Shown here in pieces: positions 45,211 to 51,802 of a stretch of DNA of 51,802 nucleotides. Source of the stretch: Propionibacteriaceae bacterium. Lineage in GTDB: Bacteria > Actinomycetota > Actinomycetes > Propionibacteriales > Propionibacteriaceae. The position numbers and the translations under genes are program-made. The notes under the pieces are model-generated. The model did no database searches. It worked only from the letters and a program-made list of their open reading frames with translations, and was not told the DNA's origin. The stretch's first letter is position 1. Each line of letters starts with the position of its first letter. The stretch covers positions 1 through 51,802 of the forward strand of contig JAIRYW010000067.1 in NCBI GenBank assembly GCA_031267645.1, read 5' to 3'.

Positions 45211-45458
45211 TTTTCCGGTCGGAAGGCTTGACCGTCTTCTGCCCAGGCCCGTGGGCGTCTGCCGCGATGCCCCGGCATGCGGAACTCGTGTCGAAGGAAG
45301 CCGACTGTCACTTCGAGGGCGGAGGCCAGGTTTTGAGCCATAGGCCAACTCAACCTAATCCACCCAGAAATAAGACTGATAACCGGGCTCGGCGACTTAG
45401 CCGACCAGATGGCATCAGAGGGATTACCTGACTTTGGATAGGAAAGTGTCGCCCTGCG
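45211..45458. other. Gene-poor stretch downstream of the repeat
   Basis: No supported gene. The region from about 45330 to 45430 is noticeably richer in A/T than the surroundings (for example CCCAGAAATAAGACTGATAACC), consistent with a fragment of foreign or decayed sequence. On the minus strand around 45270-45345 a short peptide vaguely resembles a helix-turn-helix helix, not enough to call. Confidence 0.4.
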
Positions 45459-45498
45459 CCGAGTTACTCGGGGGCACCGGCGCTCCCGAGTAACTCGG
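45459..45498 (-). terminator. 14-bp hairpin after cupin gene
   Basis: Perfect stem CCGAGTTACTCGGG / CCCGAGTAACTCGG with a 12-nt loop, 25 nt beyond the stop of the minus-strand cupin gene. Confidence 0.65.
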
Positions 45499-45523
45499 TT
45501 ATGGGCGAATGCCCCCGCCTTCG

Positions 45524-45877
45524 CTACAGGTAGGTGATATCAAACGTTTTGTTAGTGATAAACAGGCACAGGACATCCTCGTCCTGGGCTCCGTGAGACA
45601 TGACTTCGCCCTCTTTGAACCACACGAAGCTGCCTGGACCGAAGTCACCTCGGTGCGTGTGCAGCGTGCCCTTGAGCACGTACATTCCGTGCGCGCAGTT
45701 ATGCCGGTGGGTTGCGGTGATGACTCCTTTTGGATAGAGGAACAGTTTTACGAACATGCCTGTGTCTTCATCGGAGACAAGCACTTTCTGGTATGTGACT
45801 GCGCCGGTGTTCTTACTAACAGTCCGATAATCCATGATGTCGATGTCGTCGCCATGTATGCCGATGAGCTCGTCCAT
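45524..45877 (-). CDS. Cupin-domain protein, lower GC than neighbours
   Basis: 117-residue single-domain cupin. Motif 1 is Gly51-x5-His57-Arg-His59-x3-His63-x6-Gly70: the usual metal-binding Glu is replaced by His63. Motif 2 supplies His95 in GEVMSHGA. This gives a four-His site, compare the three-His metal sites of some cupin dioxygenases. GGGGGAGA lies 4 nt before the ATG. Base composition is clearly lower in GC than the flanks, the gene sits next to the tRNA duplication, and a strong hairpin follows, so it was probably acquired. The substrate is unknown. It might be related to acetylacetone or dihydroxyacetophenone dioxygenase-type cupins; I am not sure. Confidence 0.75.
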   Translation of the reverse strand: MDELIGIHGDDIDIMDYRTVSKNTGAVTYQKVLVSDEDTGMFVKLFLYPKGVITATHRHNCAHGMYVLKGTLHTHRGDFGPGSFVWFKEGEVMSHGAQDEDVLCLFITNKTFDITYL

Positions 45878-46113
45878 AATTCTCCCCCTTTAGAATTGAC
45901 GTGCCTCTTCAGCATACTCCGCGGCATGCCGGCCGCTGGTCGTTTTCCCACTCGAGTTCAGGCTCCAACAAGACTGAGTCTCGACCACGCCTTAGCCGCT
46001 GAAATACGAAATCCGCTGGCGGCTAGTGGCCCGGTCGACTCGACTCGGTCTTGGTCCGAGGGGAGGCCCGATCGGGCGGTCCTCGACCTCCCAGGAGCGC
46101 CCGTTCTCAGCGG

Positions 46114-46158
46114 TGGACGGCCCGCCCCACTTATGTATAATGAGAGTCGTTATCAATA
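46114..46158 (+). promoter_or_regulatory. Promoter with overlapping Zur-like operator
   Basis: A consensus -10 TATAAT (46136-46141) overlaps TGAGAGTCGTTATCA (46141-46155), which differs at two positions from TGATAATCGTTATCA, the type of box bound by actinobacterial Zur. A weak -35 (TGGACG, 46114-46119) is 16 nt upstream. Binding would block the promoter when zinc is sufficient. The remainder of 45878-46282 shows no gene. Confidence 0.55.
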
Positions 46159-46282
46159 ACCCAAGAGTGGGGCCGCCCACCATGGCCCCGAGCGGCGGGC
46201 CGACGCGCCCCGCCTTTCGACTCGGACCGCCCGCTGCGGGCCGGTCCTCCCAACCGCCAACCACCATTCCAAGGAGCCCCGA

Positions 46283-48490
46283 ATGCCCATTTCGCCCGGA
46301 CCGATCCGAAAGCGCCGCCGCCAGGTCGCCATCGCCACCTGGCTGGCGCTGCTGGCCGCCTTCGTCTTAGTGCCGCTGGGAGGGGGAGTGGCGGCCGCGG
46401 CGCCGACGGCTCCCTCCGTCCTAGGACATCTGGCCGAGCGTTATCAGTTGACGCTGTTGGAGCCGACCAACGGCGGCTTCAGCTCCACCGCGCTAGGCCT
46501 GAACGAGCAGGGCGACGTCGTGGGCGTGACCCGCCCGACCAGTTCGGCCCAGCCCCAGCAGACAGTGTTGTGGGAAAAGCACGACGACCACTTCCACGCC
46601 CATGAGCTGGCCAACTTGGACGGTTCGCGGTTCTCCCGTGGGTTCGATCTGAACGACGCCCAACAGATCGTCGGGGAAGCCTTCAACGCCGCCGGTAATT
46701 CCATCCCCATCCGCTGGCAGGGCGAAGAGGCCCCTTGGACCGTGGCTTTGAACGAGGCCGGCACCGGCCTGCTGAACGACATCAACGAAGCCGGCGTCGC
46801 CGTCGGCACGGCCTCTGGCCGAGCGGTCGCGCTGAACGCCGACGGTTCGGTCCGGCTCCTCGACCCGCCCGGGCCGGCCGAGGCCACCATCAACAACCTG
46901 ACCGCCACGACCATCGCCGAGGGCGACGTCATCGGCGGGCGCGTCTCGCTGACACTGCCCGGCCAAAGCGGCAGCGAGCTGTTCGCCGTGGTGTGGGAGG
47001 CCGATGGTCCGCGCCTGCTCACCACCCCGGCCGGGGCCAGTGCGCCGACCGTGGCCGGCGTACGGGCGGACGGAGTGGCCGTCGGCAGCGCGACCAGCGG
47101 CGGGCTGGAGATCGCGCTGCTGTGGGACTCCACCGGGAGTCCCCTCGAACTGGCCGCGGCTGAGCTGGCGGACTACCCCCACGCGGCCGCCAAAGCCATC
47201 AGCGGGGGAGTCGTGGTCGGCCAGAGCTCTAAGTACGCCGGCAACACCTCATTCGGAGGGGCGGCCATCGGTTGGGACTCCACCGGAGCCGTGGAACTCG
47301 CCAGCTTGGTGGTCGACCTGCCCGACGGGGTGGTCCTGCAATCCGCCTCGGACGTCAACCAGGCCGGCCACATCGTGGGAACGGCGACCACTCCCGCTGG
47401 CACGCGCGGATTCGTCTTGACGCCGGTTCCGAGCCAGCCCGCTCCGTCAGTCGAGATCGTCGACTTCCCAGCCCAGTTCGTGGACGGCGCGCCGACCACC
47501 TTGACGGCTCAGCCTGCGCCAGCGCTGCCGGGGGCTTCCTACAGTTGGGAGATCCAACCAGCCGGTTCGAGCGGGTGGCTGACCATCCGGGACGCCGCCG
47601 GTCCAGTCACCGGAGCGCAGCTGACCATCACCCCGCAGCGGGCTTGGGACGGCTACCTGGTACGGGTGGCGCTGCTGGACGGCGACGGCGACCGGCTGGC
47701 CGTGTCGGCGGCGCAGGAGATACGGGTGGCACTGGCCAGTCCGACCGAGCCGGGCCTGCACATCCTGGGACTGGCCGGGCACTACCACTCCAACGGCCCG
47801 ATCAGTCTGACGGCGACCTTGACGCCGACTGAATTGGCCGGCGCCACCTACCGCTGGTCGATCGAACGGGCCGACCAGTCCCAATTCCAGACGGTGGACG
47901 GCGTCACCGGGGCGGAGCTCGTCCTGACGGCCGAGCAGGCCCTCGACGGCGCCCAGGTGAAGGTCGAATGTCTGCTGGACGGAGTGGTCCAGGCCGTCGC
48001 GCAGCCGGTCCTGATCGAGGTGGACGACCACGGAGCCGCCGCCCCACAGCAGCTGGCCATCAGCGGGGAGACGGAGTGGAGCGAGGGCGAGACGATCACC
48101 CTGACGGCCATTGTGACGCCGGCCACCATGCTGGACCGTTACCAGTGGTTCTGGCGGACCGCCGGCTCCGACGCCGCCGTTCCCATCCCCGGGGCCACCT
48201 CCGCGACCTACGCTTTCAGCGCTGGGGTCGAACTGGACCAAGCCGCCATCACCGTGGCCGTGGTCACCGAGCATGGCGCCATCGCTTACGGGACCTCCCC
48301 GGAGATCGTTTTGAGCGTGCTCAAAGCGGCCGGCGGCCAACCGCTCGACGGATCGTCGGACGGAACCCGGCTGGCCGGGACCGGTGGTCCGTCCCTGAGC
48401 CTGGGACTGGCGGCCGGCGCCGCCTTGTTGGTCGGAATCGCCCTGATCCGACGCCAATCGGGCCAACTGAAGAAGGCCCGGATCAGCTGA
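46283..48490 (+). CDS. LAxTG-anchored surface protein with HAF and Ig-like repeats
   Basis: 735 residues. A signal peptide (KRRR, hydrophobic core, AAAAP at about 40) leads to about six HAF repeats (GLNEQGDVVG, DLNDAQQIVG, DINEAGVAVG and similar) up to about residue 380. Three Ig-like domains follow; the second contains GLAGHYHSNGPISLTATL and ends in VDDHG, as in actinobacterial surface proteins associated with zinc ABC transporters. The C-terminus is LAGTG (697-701), a membrane segment and a basic tail, a class E sortase signal. AAGGAG precedes the ATG by about 6 nt. The overlapping promoter/Zur-like box suggests induction under zinc limitation. Ligand and function are not proven. Confidence 0.75.
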   Translation: MPISPGPIRKRRRQVAIATWLALLAAFVLVPLGGGVAAAAPTAPSVLGHLAERYQLTLLEPTNGGFSSTALGLNEQGDVVGVTRPTSSAQPQQTVLWEKHDDHFHAHELANLDGSRFSRGFDLNDAQQIVGEAFNAAGNSIPIRWQGEEAPWTVALNEAGTGLLNDINEAGVAVGTASGRAVALNADGSVRLLDPPGPAEATINNLTATTIAEGDVIGGRVSLTLPGQSGSELFAVVWEADGPRLLTTPAGASAPTVAGVRADGVAVGSATSGGLEIALLWDSTGSPLELAAAELADYPHAAAKAISGGVVVGQSSKYAGNTSFGGAAIGWDSTGAVELASLVVDLPDGVVLQSASDVNQAGHIVGTATTPAGTRGFVLTPVPSQPAPSVEIVDFPAQFVDGAPTTLTAQPAPALPGASYSWEIQPAGSSGWLTIRDAAGPVTGAQLTITPQRAWDGYLVRVALLDGDGDRLAVSAAQEIRVALASPTEPGLHILGLAGHYHSNGPISLTATLTPTELAGATYRWSIERADQSQFQTVDGVTGAELVLTAEQALDGAQVKVECLLDGVVQAVAQPVLIEVDDHGAAAPQQLAISGETEWSEGETITLTAIVTPATMLDRYQWFWRTAGSDAAVPIPGATSATYAFSAGVELDQAAITVAVVTEHGAIAYGTSPEIVLSVLKAAGGQPLDGSSDGTRLAGTGGPSLSLGLAAGAALLVGIALIRRQSGQLKKARIS

Positions 48491-48537
48491 CGACCCGCAG
48501 AGCCGGGCCGAAGTCGAGCGGCGCCGGCTGGCCCGAC

Positions 48538-48570
48538 CTGGCCTGATCCGCCCCGGGTGGATCAGGCCAG
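48538..48570. terminator. Bidirectional terminator between surface protein and bgl genes
   Basis: A perfect 12-bp stem, CTGGCCTGATCC with GGATCAGGCCAG, encloses a 9-nt loop in the 181-bp convergent region. Confidence 0.7.
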
Positions 48571-48671
48571 CGGGTGAGCCGACCCGCGTCTATCTCAGAG
48601 GCCTGGCCGGCCGGCCGTCTCGAACCTGATGACCATCACATATTCGGGAGACACCACTAGCTGGGCCGACC

Positions 48672-50060
48672 TCAGCCGTGAGATCCCGGGACACCCTTGA
48701 GGAAGTCCCGGTACCACAGGGCCGAGTCCTTCCAGCGGCGCTCTTGGGTGGCGTAGTCGACGTGGAGCAGCCCGAACCGTTTGCCGTAGCCGTAAGCCCA
48801 CTCGAAGTTGTCCAAGAGCGACCAGACGAAGTAGCCGATGACAGGGGCCCCGGCCGTCCGGGCGTCGGCCACGGCCGCTAGGTGCGCCCTCAGGTAAGCC
48901 ACCCGGTCCGGGTCGTGGACGGACCCGTCCGGGTCGACCTGGTCGGCGCAGGCGGCGCCGTTCTCGGTCACCACCAGATCGAGGCCGGGGAAACGCTCGG
49001 CCAGACCGGTCAACAGATCGGTCAGGCCGCTGGGGTCGACGCCCCAGCCCAGGTCGGTGACGGCGCCGGCCGGGGGGATGAACTCGACGTCGCGCTCCCC
49101 CACCCAGGGAGTGGGCAGGGGAGTGGCCCCGGTCCGGGCCCGCACCTGGGTGACCGCGGAATAGTACAAGCCCAACCAGGTCAGCGGCTGACAGATGGTC
49201 TCCAGATCGCCCGCCTCGACGAAGGACCAGTCGCTGATCGAGGCGGTGTCCCGCAACAGGTCCTCGGGGTAGGCGCCGCGCAGCAGGGGACCGATCCAGA
49301 CCTCGTTGCCGATGGCCTCGATCCGCCGCTTGGCCTCCTGGTCCGCCTGACTGGACGAGGCCGCCCGCACCACGTGGGGGTTGAGGGTGACCGAGACGTC
49401 GGCCCCAGGACCCAAGACGCCGCGGATGGCTTGGGCCGCCAGACCATGGGCCAGATTGAGATGATGGGCGGCGGCCAGGGCGGCGGCCTCGTCGCGCCGG
49501 CCGGGCGCGTGGACGCCGGAGGAGTAGCCCAGGAAGGCCGAGCACCAGGGCTCGTTCAAGGTGCTCCAAGTCTTGACCCGGTCGCCCAAGGCCTCGGCCA
49601 TCAGCTCGGCGTAGTCGGCGAAACGCAAGGCGGTCTGACGGCCAGGCCAGCCGCCGGCCTCTTCCAGCGCTTGGGGCAGATCCCAGTGGTACAGGGTCAG
49701 GACCGGCGCCAGGCCGGCCTCCAACAGGCTGTCCACCAGCCGGGAGTAGAAGTCCAAGCCCTGTCGGTTGGCCGGCCCGCGGCCGTCCGGTTGGACCCGG
49801 GGCCAGGCCGCTGAGAAGCGGTAGGCCCGCAGACCCATCTCGCTCATCAGGGCCACGTCCTGGCCCATCCGATGGTAGTGGTCGCAGGCGACGTCACCGT
49901 TGTCACCGTTGACGATCGTGCCGGGCTGACGGGCGAAGACGTCCCAGATGCTGGGGCCGCGTCCGTCGGCGCTGGCGGCGCCTTCGATCTGGTACGAGGC
50001 GGTGGCAGCCCCCCAACAGAAATCAGCCGGGAAACGGCCGGCCAAAGCTGAGTCGGACAT
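48672..50060 (-). CDS. GH1 family beta-glucosidase
   Basis: 462-residue glycoside hydrolase family 1 enzyme that cleaves beta-glucosides (possibly beta-galactosides). The acid/base Glu170 is in STLNEPW and the nucleophile Glu366 in VVTENGAA. Other family stretches are [38 protein letters not shown] and [27 protein letters not shown]. There is no signal peptide and no PTS phosphate-binding signature, so it is cytoplasmic, acting on imported unphosphorylated sugars. AGGAGA lies 8 nt before the ATG. The gene starts 5 nt after the CocE-like hydrolase stop, as one operon. Confidence 0.92.
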   Translation of the reverse strand: MSDSALAGRFPADFCWGAATASYQIEGAASADGRGPSIWDVFARQPGTIVNGDNGDVACDHYHRMGQDVALMSEMGLRAYRFSAAWPRVQPDGRGPANRQGLDFYSRLVDSLLEAGLAPVLTLYHWDLPQALEEAGGWPGRQTALRFADYAELMAEALGDRVKTWSTLNEPWCSAFLGYSSGVHAPGRRDEAAALAAAHHLNLAHGLAAQAIRGVLGPGADVSVTLNPHVVRAASSSQADQEAKRRIEAIGNEVWIGPLLRGAYPEDLLRDTASISDWSFVEAGDLETICQPLTWLGLYYSAVTQVRARTGATPLPTPWVGERDVEFIPPAGAVTDLGWGVDPSGLTDLLTGLAERFPGLDLVVTENGAACADQVDPDGSVHDPDRVAYLRAHLAAVADARTAGAPVIGYFVWSLLDNFEWAYGYGKRFGLLHVDYATQERRWKDSALWYRDFLKGVPGSHG

Positions 50061-50065
50061 GGTGA

Positions 50066-51802
50066 TCAGTCTCCTCTGGGATCGGGCTGGGCGAAGGACC
50101 GGGCGCGGGCCGTTCCAGCCTGGCCGCCCGGGCCGGCTGGTCGGGGACCGCCTTGGGCGACTGGCAACTGTTCCAAGGCCACCTGAGGCAGGACCAGGCG
50201 GCAGCCGTCCGGGCCGCAACGCAGAATTTGACGGCTGGACGTCAAGGGTCCCGGGGCGGTCGGCCGGGCCCCGGCTCCGGGATTACGCAGACACAAGGGA
50301 TGGGCGCCGCTGGCGACTTGCAGGCGGATCCGGTGGCCGGCGGCGAAACGGTGCGCGATGGGTCCGATCAGAACCAAACCCCGGCGGAACCCCTCCTCGG
50401 ACTGAGCGGTAGGACCAGCTTGGCGGGCGTAGCCGTCTCCCACTGTCCGGGAGACGCCCTTGGCGTCGACCTCGCAGAGGCGGACCGCCAAATCGACGGT
50501 CGGATTGGTGGATTGGAACCAGGCCTCGAACTCCGGCTCGCCCACCACCGTCAAATCCTGGCTCAGGACCGGACCGGTGAACACCACCACGTCCGACCGG
50601 GCCTCCCGGCGACGCTGGCCGCGGCGGCCGCTGTCGAAGGGGTCGAGGGCCCGGCCGCCGACCTGAGGGGTGGGATCGCGGGGGTCGTAGGTGTAGGCGA
50701 CCTGTCCGGCCGCCGGGAGGTCCGGGCTCAGCCCGCCTGCCGCGGTCAGGTGGAGCGGACAGGGCTGGGCGGCCGGCGGCCAATCCATCAAGTCGCGCCA
50801 ACCGCCGCCGCCGGTGACCTCGAGCCGGACCGGCGGCCCGCTCAACTCCTGCTCGGGCCGGCTGGGCAGGCGGAAGGTCTCGTGCGACGACCAGATCCCG
50901 GCCTCGCCGCCGTGGTGGGTCCAATCGCCGATCACCAAACGGACCGGCCGGCCGGCCTGGCGCAGGGCCTTGAAGTCGTCCACCTGGCCGCGCAAGAAGA
51001 GATCCTGCCAGCCGGCCAGCAACACGGTGGGTGGGACCTGGGCCGGGTCGGCGGCGAAGTGGAATTTCTGCCACCACGGGTCGCCGGGTTGGCTGTGCTC
51101 CACCCAGTCACGGAAGAAAGCGGCCGACTGGCCGGTGGCCGCCCGATCGGCTTCCGACGGGGGCAGGGTCACAGCGGCCCGGCGCAGGCGGGACCGGAAG
51201 CGGATGATCCGCCACAGCCGGGCCACCCAGGAGCGCTCCTGGGCGGCCAAGGCGATCAACCAGGCCAAGGCGTTGCCCATCGAGAAACCGTCGCCGGGGT
51301 AGATGATGGCCTGGTCGAAGGAGCGGGCGCTGAGCGAGATCTGCATGGCGTCTGGACCGGTGGGCCCACACATGGCCCACTGGGTCAGGCCCAGGTAGGA
51401 GAAACCCCAGGTGTGCACCCGGCCCGGGAACCAATCTTGGGCGCGCAGCCAGGCCAGGGTGTCGGCGCCGTCGGCGGCCTCGTCCAGGGGCGCGAAGACG
51501 CCGCCTGAGCCGAACAGGCCCCGACATCTCTGCACCACCACGTGATGCCCCCGCCGGGCCCAGGTCAGAGCCAGCTCGGCGTTGCCGGCCCGGCCGTAGG
51601 GGGTGCGGACCAGGATGGCCGGGCCGGTGGCGCCGCGGGCAGGGTACCAATGGTCCGCCAGCAGGGTGACGCCGTCGCGCATGGGCACGGGGACGTCCCG
51701 GGCCACCAGCACCTGCGGGCTGACCACCGGCGGTGGATCGGAGCGCTCGTTCAAACGCCGGTAGGCGGCCCGGGCCCGCCGCCCCAGGCGAGGGGCTGGC
51801 TG
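50066..51802 (-). CDS. CocE/NonD family hydrolase (5' end beyond window)
   Basis: X-Pro dipeptidyl-peptidase (S15)/cocaine esterase family protein, at least 578 residues. It begins with [20 protein letters not shown]. The nucleophile is in [14 protein letters not shown], a catalytic-type His region is in [12 protein letters not shown], and the C-terminal jelly-roll ([40 protein letters not shown]) is complete. The frame is open to the window edge with Arg-rich codons, so the true start may lie outside; an in-frame TTG at 51754 is an alternative. It stands immediately upstream of the beta-glucosidase. The substrate is not known: it may be an ester or peptide hydrolase. Confidence 0.82.
   Translation of the reverse strand, partial: QPAPRLGRRARAAYRRLNERSDPPPVVSPQVLVARDVPVPMRDGVTLLADHWYPARGATGPAILVRTPYGRAGNAELALTWARRGHHVVVQRCRGLFGSGGVFAPLDEAADGADTLAWLRAQDWFPGRVHTWGFSYLGLTQWAMCGPTGPDAMQISLSARSFDQAIIYPGDGFSMGNALAWLIALAAQERSWVARLWRIIRFRSRLRRAAVTLPPSEADRAATGQSAAFFRDWVEHSQPGDPWWQKFHFAADPAQVPPTVLLAGWQDLFLRGQVDDFKALRQAGRPVRLVIGDWTHHGGEAGIWSSHETFRLPSRPEQELSGPPVRLEVTGGGGWRDLMDWPPAAQPCPLHLTAAGGLSPDLPAAGQVAYTYDPRDPTPQVGGRALDPFDSGRRGQRRREARSDVVVFTGPVLSQDLTVVGEPEFEAWFQSTNPTVDLAVRLCEVDAKGVSRTVGDGYARQAGPTAQSEEGFRRGLVLIGPIAHRFAAGHRIRLQVASGAHPLCLRNPGAGARPTAPGPLTSSRQILRCGPDGCRLVLPQVALEQLPVAQGGPRPAGPGGQAGTARARSFAQPDPRGD

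Noticed and set aside
45270-45345. Helix-turn-helix-like peptide (LASALEVTVGFL) on the minus strand
   Set aside because: One helix-like stretch of twelve residues is too short to call an XRE regulator remnant.
44921-45353. Minus-strand frames around tRNA(CAT) with GGRGSNPRPEDYE-type peptides
   Set aside because: This peptide is the well-known spurious translation of antisense tRNA sequence; the frames end in the tRNA.
45509-46159. Plus-strand 216-residue frame across the cupin gene
   Set aside because: It is antisense to the cupin, which has a conserved motif, ribosome-binding site and terminator; the frame has no recognisable domain.

Overview
The window is chromosomal DNA of a high-GC Gram-positive bacterium. 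GC is roughly two thirds by eye, with many GTG starts, GTGA stop/start overlaps and TANNNT -10 boxes. The gene order acnA - dxs - rnd - DUF3000, the set glnA2 - nudix - glnE - glnA, the sterol-carrier-like gene and an LAxTG-anchored surface protein point to Actinobacteria, probably Propionibacteriales; that rank is an inference from gene content only.

Layout. 0-3.7 kb: two small membrane proteins face a compact larB-larC-larE operon for the nickel-pincer cofactor, with no larA in view. 3.9-7 kb: a large fused MacB-type ABC ATPase/permease. 7.1-10.4 kb: a divergent module of SDR dehydrogenase versus VOC protein plus FGGY sugar kinase, with a promoter and palindrome between them. 10.5-20 kb: housekeeping block (TrmA/RlmD-like rRNA methyltransferase, aconitase, membrane protein, DXS, RNase D, DUF3000, PPK2). 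20-22.3 kb: CbiX-like chelatase and an iron-type binding protein, divergent across a strong inverted repeat. 22.3-24.1 kb: tRNA-Val(CAC), degenerate tandem repeats, a CxxC-rich small protein and a DUF2238-like membrane protein. 24.2-33.3 kb: map, then the nitrogen block glnA2, nudix, glnE, glnA, with candidate GlnR boxes before both glutamine synthetases. 33.5-39.2 kb: ABC-F protein, alpha/beta hydrolase and a three-gene PF04392-type ABC importer. 39.4-44.8 kb: glycosyltransferase, a DUF1023 hydrolase with a WXG100-like tail, purT and a HAD phosphatase. 44.9-46.2 kb: tRNA(CAT) whose 3' end is duplicated in a perfect 68-bp direct repeat, followed by a lower-GC cupin gene; this looks like a small integration scar. 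46.1-48.5 kb: an LAxTG surface protein with HAF and Ig-like repeats behind a Zur-like operator. 48.7-51.8 kb: GH1 beta-glucosidase and a CocE/NonD hydrolase that runs off the right edge.

The best leads for something new are: the tRNA 3'-end duplication with its adjacent foreign-looking cupin; the DUF1023-WXG fusion; the Zur-like box ahead of the surface protein; the larA-less lar operon with a three-cysteine LarE and a 17-histidine LarC segment; and the small CxxCxGxG/DUF4177-like protein beside tandem repeats. No CRISPR array, intact insertion sequence or prophage was seen.
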